Assembly (NCBI RefSeq): GCF_016807185.1
Contig: NZ_JAEVYN010000001.1
Span: 1,054,001-1,118,000 of the forward strand
Source: Leptolyngbya sp. Cla-17
GTDB lineage: Bacteria; Cyanobacteriota; Cyanobacteriia; Leptolyngbyales; Leptolyngbyaceae
DNA: 64,000 bases
Direction: 5' to 3'
Position 1 is the first letter of the stretch. The number at the start of each line of letters is the position of its first letter. The notes beneath the pieces are model-generated. The model worked only from the letters and a program-made list of their open reading frames with translations. It ran no database searches and had not been told where the DNA came from. Of the stretch, positions 42,615-49,741 are shown in pieces. The position numbers and the translations under genes are program-made.

Positions 42615-43070
42615 CTATGCCAGGGTGGTATAGCCGTTGAAGTAATCTTGCAGTTGGCGATCGTGATCGTGAGAAAGGGTGCCAATAGGCACTGCTTCCG
42701 GTGGAAAGGCTTTGATGTCTAAAACTTCTTTTGGATCTTGAATTTGCATCGCTCCTGTCGCATCGACTTCTACCACGATGCAAATCGAATGAACCCGCCC
42801 ATCCCGTTCTGGAGATGAATAAATTCCAACCAAGCGTCGCACTTTCGCAAGGTTGAGTCCAGTTTCTTCTTCTAGTTCGCGCTGTACGGTGGTTTCAATA
42901 TCCTCGCCCCAATTGACCATGCCGCCAGGAAGTGCCCATTTACCGTTGTCTCGCCGTTTGATTAACACAATCTGACCATCGGGCAATAGGGGAATAATGC
43001 TCGTGCCGGTAACGGGATGGCGAAAAATAATGCCCAAGACTGTTTGTGCAAAATGCCATAACTGACCCAT
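42615..43070 (-). CDS. Nudix hydrolase
   Basis: A 151-residue Nudix protein with a complete box G-x5-E-x7-R-E-x2-E-E-x-G seen in GGMVNWGEDIETTVQRELEEETGL (residues about 61-84). It is preceded by TGTSIIPLLPDGQIVLIKRRDNGKWALP, typical of ADP-ribose or nucleoside-diphosphate-type pyrophosphohydrolases. The substrate is not predictable. The gene is followed by a hairpin, and the second IS630 copy lies 176 bp upstream of its start, with no evident effect on the coding sequence. Confidence 0.92.
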   Translation of the reverse strand: MGQLWHFAQTVLGIIFRHPVTGTSIIPLLPDGQIVLIKRRDNGKWALPGGMVNWGEDIETTVQRELEEETGLNLAKVRRLVGIYSSPERDGRVHSICIVVEVDATGAMQIQDPKEVLDIKAFPPEAVPIGTLSHDHDRQLQDYFNGYTTLA

Positions 43071-43246
43071 AAGCTAAAGTGACTGCTCCAGCAGAATATT
43101 GAGAGAACAATAGTGCGATCGCACTATGAGTGAAATCAAGAAACCACTCTGCAATGTGATAACACTAAAAAAATCTAATCGGTAGATGCTTGCGATCTCC
43201 TGCGACGTATCTGCCATTCTAAACTAGGCAAATGCTTCAACCCATA

Positions 43247-44259
43247 CAGCGGATTGCAGTCAGATAGAGGACAATGAAGGATTACAACGTTGGGTCAAAA
43301 ATGAAGCCGTATTCCATAGACTTTCGAGAGAAGATTGTAAGTGCTATGGAGAAGGGTGATAGCTCGATCCGAAAAGTTGCTGCCCGCTTTGCTGTCAGCA
43401 AGAGTTGCGTCGAGAGATGGATGATTCAGAAGCGCACAGAAGGTCACGTCGTTCCCCATAAGCAGGGTGGTTCGGTGAGTCCTGTGATGGAGCACAAAGA
43501 CCAGTTAGTGGCGATCTTCGAGAACCAGCGCGATGCGACCTTAGCGGAATATTGTGAGCTACTCTTTGATGAGACTGGGCTATGGGTTAGCCAAAGTACT
43601 ATGTGCCGAACCTTTTAGAGACTCAATTTACCGCGCAAAAAAAAACGCTCCGCTCCAGCCAAGCCACCAGCGAACGAGTCCAACTCCTGAGACAGGAGTA
43701 CTGGGCACAGGTGACGAGTATAGAACTCAAAGATTTAGTGTTTCTCGATGAGATGGGTGTTCTACTGGGACTCATGCGAACCCATGCCCGTGCTGCACCT
43801 GGGGAACGAGCGTATGACTTCAAACCTTTTTATCGGGGCAAGAAGGTGAGTGTCATGGGCGCGATTACCGTCTCAAAGGTGCTGGCTGTGATGACGATAG
43901 ATCAGTCGATGGACGCGGTTGTCTTTGAGGTGTACGTCTCAAAGTGTCTTGTGCCTCAACTGTGGAAAGGGGCTGTCGTGGTCATGGATAACCTGCCTGC
44001 TCACAAGGTAAAAGCCATTGCACCTTTAATTGAGGCGGTTGGAGCGAAGGTTCTGTATCTGTCTCCTTACTCTCCCGAATTTAATCCGATTGAGCATTGG
44101 TGGTCACAGTTAAAGGCTTTCCTAAGACAGTTCTCGCCGACAACCTCGAAAAGGGTAGATACCCTCATTGCCACAGCGATGGATTTGATAGATCCTCAAC
44201 ATTTGCACAACTGGTTTGCACACTGCTGTTACTGTCCCTCTTAACACTGCAATCCGCCG
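43247..44259 (+). mobile_element. IS630-family element, copy B
   Basis: A 1013-bp element with the same ends as copy A (CAGCGGATTGCAGT ... ACTGCAATCCGCCG) and TA on both sides (43245-43246, 44260-44261). By eye it differs from the uninterrupted parts of copy A only at 43289 (G instead of T) and 43616 (T instead of C). The latter makes a stop codon in its transposase. It has inserted into the last codons of the neighbouring peroxiredoxin gene. Confidence 0.93.
43274..44244 (+). pseudogene. IS630 transposase of copy B, nonsense mutation
   Basis: The same two-frame transposase as in copy A. The first frame begins at 43274 (MKDYNVGSKMKPYSIDFREK) and stops prematurely at a TAG (43616-43618) where copy A has CAG, 16 nt before the nine-A slippery run. 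Ribosomes therefore do not reach the slip site in frame. The second frame, which carries DEMGVL, MDNLPAHK and YSPEFNPIEHWW, is otherwise complete through 44244. The element probably cannot make its own transposase. Confidence 0.85.
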
Positions 44260-44710
44260 TATCTGCAAGAATCTGTTCGATGTGAATGTCAGGTTTTACT
44301 TTTTTATAGATTTTTGCGATCATCCCTTCTGGGCTAATCACAAAGGTACTGCGAGTAATGCCGACGTATTCTTTACCCATGAACTTCTTCAAACCGTAGC
44401 TCTCGTAAGCAGTGGCAACCGTTCCGGCTTCGTCTATCAGCAATGGAAAGGGCAGATTGAATTTAGCGCTGAATTTACTGTGAGATTTCGCATCATCGGT
44501 GTTGACCCCTAACACCACGATATCCCGATTCTGAAATTCGGCGTAGGAGTCACGAAAGGCACAAGCCTGCTTAGTGCAGCCGGGAGTATTGTCGCGGGGA
44601 TAAAAGTACAAGACAACGTGTTTGCCTTGCAAATCGGCAAGGCGAATGATGTTGCCTTGGGCATCAGGCAAGCTAAATTCGGGAGCGCGATCGCCAATAT
44701 TCAGCACCAT
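44165..44710 (-). CDS. Peroxiredoxin, PrxQ/BCP type, with IS-derived C-terminus
   Basis: A thioredoxin-dependent peroxiredoxin that reduces peroxides. The peroxidatic and resolving cysteines are spaced as in PrxQ/BCP: PRDNTPGCTKQACAFRD (Cys near 45 and 50). It continues with LGVNTDDAKSHSKFSAKFNLPFPLLID and FVISPEGMIAKIYKKVKP. The native sequence ends at HIEQILAD (residue 150). The next 31 residues (TADCSVKRDSNSS ... NPSLWQ) are read from IS630 copy B. Removing the IS and one TA gives the ancestral end ILADMG-stop. The catalytic core is intact, so activity may persist with the tail. The ATG is at 44710; the hisB fragment lies just upstream. Confidence 0.9.
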   Translation of the reverse strand: MVLNIGDRAPEFSLPDAQGNIIRLADLQGKHVVLYFYPRDNTPGCTKQACAFRDSYAEFQNRDIVVLGVNTDDAKSHSKFSAKFNLPFPLLIDEAGTVATAYESYGLKKFMGKEYVGITRSTFVISPEGMIAKIYKKVKPDIHIEQILADTADCSVKRDSNSSVQTSCANVEDLSNPSLWQ

Positions 44711-44738
44711 AAGAATTAAAAATATAGTAAAAACTTCG

Positions 44739-44847
44739 TTTAGAACTGGGAATGGTGTTGGCGCGGCGAGAGTCTACTTCGGTTGCCATTCTCAGCGATC
44801 GCGCAACGCTTTGAAGGTTGCTTTGATAATGTGATGCAAATTAATAC
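44739..44847 (-). pseudogene. Partial duplicate of the hisB 3' end
   Basis: This 109-bp stretch matches 46261-46370 (the 3' end of hisB) almost throughout, including TTTAGAACTGGGAATGGTG and CATTCTCAGCGATCGCGC. Differences include several substitutions and one missing base (GCGCAACGC against GCGCAAACGC), which shifts the frame. It begins 28 bp upstream of the peroxiredoxin start. It is a non-functional relic and forms a direct repeat with the real hisB end across the glycosyltransferase gene. Confidence 0.88.
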
Positions 44848-44959
44848 TGTGCTATGGGAGGTAGTTGCCAACCGGGTGTTGAAACCTTGGATGAACGGAA
44901 ATCTTCAAGCGATTTAAATTTATTTACCCTGCTGCATGACGACAAAGCGTGACTACTAA

Positions 44960-46144
44960 TTATGAGGCTTGTTTGTAACGACCGGAAGACAGCGTATTAC
45001 TAATGATCCACTGCCTATCGATTGAAGAGTTTGACAACCAGCGGTTAACTAAGTCAGCCCACTTGACTGGAATTTGTAGGCTGTTCCAAGCAGTAGCGGC
45101 TGACACAGAAAAATTCGCATACAGATCAGGAGAAGAAGTGAGCTTTTTGATGCTGTTCGCTAGTGCAGCTGAATTGCCCGACGGAAAAATTAAAGCATTG
45201 GTTTGATCGGTCAACTTTTCGCGAAACATCGGATGATTTGAAGCAATAATTGGAGTCCGAGCGCATAAAGCTTCATAAATTGTCATGGGAAATCCCTCGG
45301 GATACTTATCTCTACTAGGAATTATCACCACATCTGCCTCCCTCATAGTCGGGATAATATTTTTGTTAGGAATCAAGCCTAAAAACTCAACTCTATCTTC
45401 AATTTTTAGCTCACGTGCGCGATTAATATAAGTTTCTAATTCACCTCGACCGATCGCCTTTAATTGAACCGAAACTCCTTCAGATTTCAGGATTGCTACC
45501 GCTTCTAAAACATCACCAATGCCTTTCAATTCTGTAATTGCGCCAACAAAAACAATCTCCCAAACAGATTTTTGAGTAGGTAGAGTTTTAGGTGCATAGT
45601 CACTGGGTGTCACCTCATGAGGCCAATCCCACGGAACAATTTTGTTTGCTTTAACGCCTATTTTTGCCAATGAAGTGGAGGCGTTGATTCCATGATTTCC
45701 GACCCACGCAACTCCCTTGCTGTTCAACAATCTTGCTAGGCGATAGTTCCGAATTCTGTCTTTCAGTTTTTCTACAGTAAAAGAATCTGCCAGAGTGACG
45801 AGCGTTTCAACATTGTTTTGAATTGCCCAATTTAATACTTCTCGGATGGGTGTCCGGGCAACTATGTGAGTTGGATTATAGTTTTTAACTAACTTGAGTA
45901 TTTCTTTCGCATCTACATCAGTACGAAATCCTGCACCAATCGCTCGAACTCCATTTTCAAGCATCTCGTTGTATGGAGCATCAGTTAGGCAACATAATGT
46001 GGCGACCTCATTTCCACTCTTAGCGATTGTAGCTACTACTTCAACAGAATATTGTTGAGCATAATAGCTATCGCCTTTACCTTGAGCGAGATTCTTAACA
46101 GCCTCACGATAATCGCCAGCATATTGGACAAATAATACTCGCAT
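44960..46144 (-). CDS. Glycosyltransferase family 4 protein
   Basis: About 394 residues of GT-B fold. N-terminal domain: MRVLFVQYAGDYREAVKNLAQGKGD and VVATIAKSGNEVATLCCL. C-terminal nucleotide-sugar domain: WEIVFVGAITELKGIGDVLEAVAIL, RVEFLGLIPNKNIIPTMREADVVIIPS, and the donor-binding EGFPMTIYEALCARTPIIAS with the E-x7-E motif. The first hydrophobic block is not a signal, so it acts in the cytoplasm, likely in exopolysaccharide or glycolipid synthesis. The ATG at 46144 is preferred to a GTG two codons earlier. It lacks HIP1 octamers and is more AT-rich than its neighbours, and it lies between two copies of the hisB 3' end, so horizontal acquisition is likely. Confidence 0.87.
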   Translation of the reverse strand: MRVLFVQYAGDYREAVKNLAQGKGDSYYAQQYSVEVVATIAKSGNEVATLCCLTDAPYNEMLENGVRAIGAGFRTDVDAKEILKLVKNYNPTHIVARTPIREVLNWAIQNNVETLVTLADSFTVEKLKDRIRNYRLARLLNSKGVAWVGNHGINASTSLAKIGVKANKIVPWDWPHEVTPSDYAPKTLPTQKSVWEIVFVGAITELKGIGDVLEAVAILKSEGVSVQLKAIGRGELETYINRARELKIEDRVEFLGLIPNKNIIPTMREADVVIIPSRDKYPEGFPMTIYEALCARTPIIASNHPMFREKLTDQTNALIFPSGNSAALANSIKKLTSSPDLYANFSVSAATAWNSLQIPVKWADLVNRWLSNSSIDRQWIISNTLSSGRYKQAS

Positions 46145-46248
46145 ACCCACAAGCCTAACCCCTCTTAAGTTTTAAGTGACAAACTCGAAGGTCAAATCTA
46201 ACACTTAAATTTTGGCAATCGCCACTATGCAAAACCCGGTATTGCTTG

Positions 46249-46881
46249 CTAAAGCACCCCTTTAGAACTGGGAATGGTGTTGGCGCGACGAGAGTCTACT
46301 TCAGTTGCCATTCTCAGCGATCGCGCAAACGCTTTAAAGGTTGCTTCAATAATATGGTGCGAGTTAATACCATCTAGCTGGCGGATGTGCAGGGTCATTT
46401 GGGCATGGTTAACGATCGCTACGAAAAACTCGCGCACGAGTTGAGTGTCATAGGTGCCCACGCGCTGAGTCGGAATTTGTAAGCCATAGCTGAGATGAGG
46501 ACGACCCGAAAAATCTAGCGCTACTTGCACCAAGGCTTCATCCAACGGTGCTACAAAATGACCAAACCGGGTAATGCCCTTGCGATCGCCCAAGGCCTTG
46601 CCTAACGCCATTCCTAAAGTAATCCCCACATCTTCATTCGTGTGATGGTCATCAATTTCGATATCTCCCGTTGCCCGCACTTCCAAGTCGATCAAGCCGT
46701 GGGACGAAATTTGATGCAGCATGTGATCCAAAAAAGGAATTCCCGTCTTAGCGACACAGTGGCCCGTGCCATCCAGATTAATCGTCACCTGCACATCGGT
46801 TTCGCCGGTGGTGCGGCTGACGGAGGCACTACGGTTGGGCAACAAAAGTGAATTGTCAATTAATCGATCAGTGGTCTGCAT
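46249..46881 (-). CDS. hisB: Imidazoleglycerol-phosphate dehydratase
   Basis: A 210-residue enzyme for the sixth step of histidine synthesis. Metal-binding His/Glu motifs are all present: FLDHMLHQISSHGL, DDHHTNEDVGI, REFFVAIVNHAQMTLHIRQLDG and NSHHIIEATFKAFARSLR. There is no phosphatase domain, as usual in cyanobacteria. The C-terminus ends TIPSSKGVL. The last 110 bp have a degraded copy at 44739-44847. The start at 46881 is a clean ATG. Confidence 0.97.
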   Translation of the reverse strand: MQTTDRLIDNSLLLPNRSASVSRTTGETDVQVTINLDGTGHCVAKTGIPFLDHMLHQISSHGLIDLEVRATGDIEIDDHHTNEDVGITLGMALGKALGDRKGITRFGHFVAPLDEALVQVALDFSGRPHLSYGLQIPTQRVGTYDTQLVREFFVAIVNHAQMTLHIRQLDGINSHHIIEATFKAFARSLRMATEVDSRRANTIPSSKGVL

Positions 46882-46960
46882 GGCAACGTTGGAGTGAATG
46901 GCGCTCTTTCATTATCCGAGTATTTGGACGACTCAGGTAAGTAGAGTTGCAGTGAGTTGA

Positions 46961-47692
46961 CTAACGCTCTGATTGGGGGACTGCTGAAACCGATCGCCCA
47001 CTTGCCTGTTCGCTATACATCGCCCGCAGAACCAAGGCTGGATCGACCCATTTTCCAGTAAACTTTAGCCCCCAATGTAGGTGTGGTCCAGTGGTGCGAC
47101 CTGTCATGCCAACTCGTCCAATCCGAACGCCTGCTTGAACTGTTTGCCCTTCCCAAATTTGGATAGCACCTTCGCGATCGATCATGTAGCGCTTGCCAGC
47201 TTCTTTCTCTACATGTCCGCTCATGTGGCAGTAGATGTGTTCCCACTGTCCAGATTGCACCACCACTGAGGTTCCACAGGCACTATCATCTGACACCTCC
47301 ACCACGGTACCCATCCACCAGTTGCGAATGTAGCTACCCTGGGGTGCTGCCATGTCCAATCCACGATGATATTCCTGAGTGTAAGAACCATCAGGAGACC
47401 GACGCAATCCGAATGGAGAGGTGTAGGTTTGAAAATTTTCTACCGGAAAGGAAGCCCCCACCCATGCGCCCATAGCAGTTTGGCTAGAGTTCACTTCCAC
47501 TGCATGAGCAGCCTCTTGACGGATGGGCTGGGAGACTAAACCTACTGCTAACGCGGCTGTGAGGAGTGCATAACCAACAGCTATCAGCTTCCGCCGGGGC
47601 AGAAAGATAAACTTCGACAGCATTTTACCCAGATTCAAACGATTAATCAGCGCACGAATATTTCTAAACACAGTAATTAAAAAAGCTTTCAA
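46961..47692 (-). CDS. M23-family metallopeptidase
   Basis: A 243-residue peptidoglycan hydrolase of the LytM/M23 type. One N-terminal membrane or signal segment (LIAVGYALLTAALAVGLVSQ, about 36-56) is followed by the LytM domain with zinc ligands: the H-x3-D motif in EYHRGLDMAAPQG and the HxH of GPHLHWGLKF, plus YCHMSGHV with a further His. It probably cleaves peptide cross-links at the cell surface. It is 79 bp upstream of hisB on the same strand, separated by a short gap. Confidence 0.9.
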   Translation of the reverse strand: MKAFLITVFRNIRALINRLNLGKMLSKFIFLPRRKLIAVGYALLTAALAVGLVSQPIRQEAAHAVEVNSSQTAMGAWVGASFPVENFQTYTSPFGLRRSPDGSYTQEYHRGLDMAAPQGSYIRNWWMGTVVEVSDDSACGTSVVVQSGQWEHIYCHMSGHVEKEAGKRYMIDREGAIQIWEGQTVQAGVRIGRVGMTGRTTGPHLHWGLKFTGKWVDPALVLRAMYSEQASGRSVSAVPQSER

Positions 47693-47927
47693 TTGAAATC
47701 GAAACTAAACCAATATGGTTTGAGAACCTGAAACTATAGGCAGTTTAGGGTGGCTTTTAGAAGCCGCTTTTGGAAACTGAAATACTCCTCCGGAGCATGG
47801 TACTCTAGCTTGCAAATTTGGCACGTTTTTTATTGGCGTAAGTAGCGTGGCATACCCTGCGGGAAGTAAGCTAGGAGCAATCACCTTGGCAACTCAATTG
47901 AAGACCGTCTGCTAAATCGCTACCCCC

Positions 47928-48647
47928 TTATAGCTTCAGCTCTGCTAACCCCAGATAGCGAATGCCTACAGGTGAAACCTCAAAGCGGCAGGGCAATACT
48001 TTTACACCCAGGGCGATCGCGTCTCGAAACAGCTTGCCATAGGTTGGATCACCGCGATCGCCAGGGGCAAAGTAGGGACAGTCTGCTCGATTAATGAAGT
48101 ACAGCATCACTGGAACAGCATCGGGCAGCAGCGCCATCAGTTCCTTCAAGTGTTTTCGTCCGCGAGTCGTCACCGTATCGGGAAATAAAACCAACTCGCC
48201 CTGCGCCCAAGTCGTACTTTTCACCTCCACATAGATCGGTTTGTCCGCACCTGTTAGTAAAAAATCAATGCGGCTTTTTTTATCCTCTCCATAGGGCACC
48301 TCTCCCCGCACCTCGCTGTAGCTGCTCAGTTCAGGAATCAGCTTGTTGACCAATGCTAATTGGATAATTCGGTTTGGCAAATTGGTATTCACTCCTACCC
48401 AGGTGGGCTGATTGTCATACACCTCAATCATTTCCAGGGTGTAACGCAGTTTGCGAGTTGGGCTATCGCTTTCAGAGACATACACCGGACTGCCTAGGGT
48501 GGAAACGCCCGTCATCGGTCCCGTATTGGGACAGTGCGCCGTCACCACTTCACCAGAAAACAATTCCACATCGGCAAAAAATCGTTTGTAGCGTTTAACG
48601 AGTTTGCCTGCTAACAGCGGTGGATAGTGATAAAGATAGTCGGTCAT
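47928..48647 (-). CDS. sfsA: SfsA-family protein (sugar fermentation stimulation)
   Basis: A 239-residue SfsA protein. The OB-like N-terminal part reads YHYPPLLAGKLVKRYKRFFADVELFSGEVVTAHCPNTGPMTG. The nuclease-like core has SRIDFLLTGADKPIYVEVKSTTWAQG, FPDTVTTRGRKHLKELM, and the end is RFEVSPVGIRYLG. E. coli SfsA binds DNA; structural reports indicate a PD-(D/E)XK-like fold, consistent with the D-x-E-x-K pattern seen (IDFLL ... YVEVKS). The start at 48647 (MTDYLYHYPP) fits homologues; the longer in-frame start at 48689 adds an unrelated lead. Confidence 0.92.
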   Translation of the reverse strand: MTDYLYHYPPLLAGKLVKRYKRFFADVELFSGEVVTAHCPNTGPMTGVSTLGSPVYVSESDSPTRKLRYTLEMIEVYDNQPTWVGVNTNLPNRIIQLALVNKLIPELSSYSEVRGEVPYGEDKKSRIDFLLTGADKPIYVEVKSTTWAQGELVLFPDTVTTRGRKHLKELMALLPDAVPVMLYFINRADCPYFAPGDRGDPTYGKLFRDAIALGVKVLPCRFEVSPVGIRYLGLAELKL

Positions 48648-48869
48648 TTCGGGTTTCACAAAGGCGATCGCACTTCCCAACCTTACCAATCAACAGCCGC
48701 GATCGCTGCTTCTACCAAACTTGTTTTTTCTTTAACTGGCTTGCTTTCGACCAATTTTGAATTTCGCCTCATGTTCTACCAATACTCCAATAGTTTTTAC
48801 ACAATGCAGTAATTGACAAACCGTCATTCGAAGAACTAAAATTTGGTTCAATATTTGGTTCTGAAAAAC

Positions 48870-49166
48870 ATGTCTAATGTTCAAGTCCTGATTCAAGAGA
48901 TGCTTCTCGAAAAGAAGCTATCTGCGATGCCTGAAGCAAAGCCCGTCAGGTTTTCGATTACTCTTACCGCTGTTGACTACCGAAGATTAAAGTATATAGC
49001 CAAAAAATTAGGAGTTTCTAGAAGCTCTTGCTGTGCGGAGTTAATTGAAGCAGCCTTAAGAGATGCAGAGCTAGAGATGGGTCTAGATTATAAAGACCAG
49101 GAGTCCAGTTATTCCAAGCTTGTGCTTGAAAATGAACCAATATTTGATTCGATAGAAGGTGAATGA
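48870..49166 (+). CDS. Ribbon-helix-helix (CopG-like) DNA-binding protein
   Basis: A 98-residue protein with an RHH core: a beta strand PVRFSITLTAVDY followed by helices RRLKYIAKKLGVSRSSCCAELIEAALRDAELE. A basic N-terminal helix (MSNVQVLIQEMLLEKK) precedes the core and an acidic tail follows it. RHH proteins bind DNA as dimers, frequently as antitoxins or autoregulators. The next gene overlaps its stop codon by 4 bp (ATGA), so the two are translationally coupled. Base composition is more AT-rich than neighbouring genes and HIP1 sites are absent, suggesting mobility. Confidence 0.7.
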   Translation: MSNVQVLIQEMLLEKKLSAMPEAKPVRFSITLTAVDYRRLKYIAKKLGVSRSSCCAELIEAALRDAELEMGLDYKDQESSYSKLVLENEPIFDSIEGE

Positions 49167-49426
49167 TGTTGGGCAATAATAAAAAGTGCTTCGTTCTAGT
49201 CATCACTCCAAATGGTTTAACCAAGTTTTTTCCAATGGGTTGGGCACCTAGCGATGGGTTTCCGCAAGGATTTGCGGATTCTTTAGATAAAGCTCAAAAG
49301 TATGAGAATTTGCGTGGAGCGCAAACATCCCTAGGTGCCTATAGATCTAAGAATAAGCAGAGCTTTAGCAAAAACAAGTATATTATTTGCCAGATGTTAG
49401 ATGATTTCTCTGCCACTAAAGATTAA
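49163..49426 (+). CDS. Small protein coupled to the RHH gene, possible toxin
   Basis: An 87-residue basic protein (MMLGNNKKCFVLVITPNGLTKFFPMGWAPSDGFPQGFADSLDKAQKYENLRGAQTSLGAYRSKNKQSF ... YIICQMLDDF is split into segments: FVLVITPNGLTKFF, WAPSDGFPQGFADS, LGAYRSKNKQ and YIICQMLDDF). It starts with ATGATG inside the stop of the RHH gene. The arrangement, small basic protein after a DNA-binding partner with ATGA overlap, is that of a type II toxin-antitoxin pair, but I see no RelE, MazF, VapC or HicA signature, so function is a guess. Confidence 0.5.
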   Translation: MMLGNNKKCFVLVITPNGLTKFFPMGWAPSDGFPQGFADSLDKAQKYENLRGAQTSLGAYRSKNKQSFSKNKYIICQMLDDFSATKD

Positions 49427-49741
49427 GTGTGCTTGTTGATGGGCGTTGCTAAATTCATCTATGACTTTCAGTTTTGGCGGAATGTCTTGTGCTCGTTAGC
49501 AGAGATTAAGGACAAACACAAAGGATTGTCCCCAGATGCAGCAATGCTTAATTGCTAATGTTGTCGCTTGCCACAGAAAACTACTGGATAGGTAACCGCT
49601 GCTAGGTAGATTGTCAAAGGTTCATAACCGTAAGGTATTTGGATTGGCTTTTTGGCAATCCGGTCAATAGTAAGATAGGAGATTGGCTGGTCTTTTGGCT
49701 GTGTTTATGTTTGCTTCCTACCCATCTACAAGTTTAATGTT
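49427..49741. other. 315-bp gap upstream of agrE
   Basis: This stretch holds the agrE promoter and leader. No coding frame is seen. No GTA-N8-TAC NtcA-like site is recognised in it. Confidence 0.5.
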
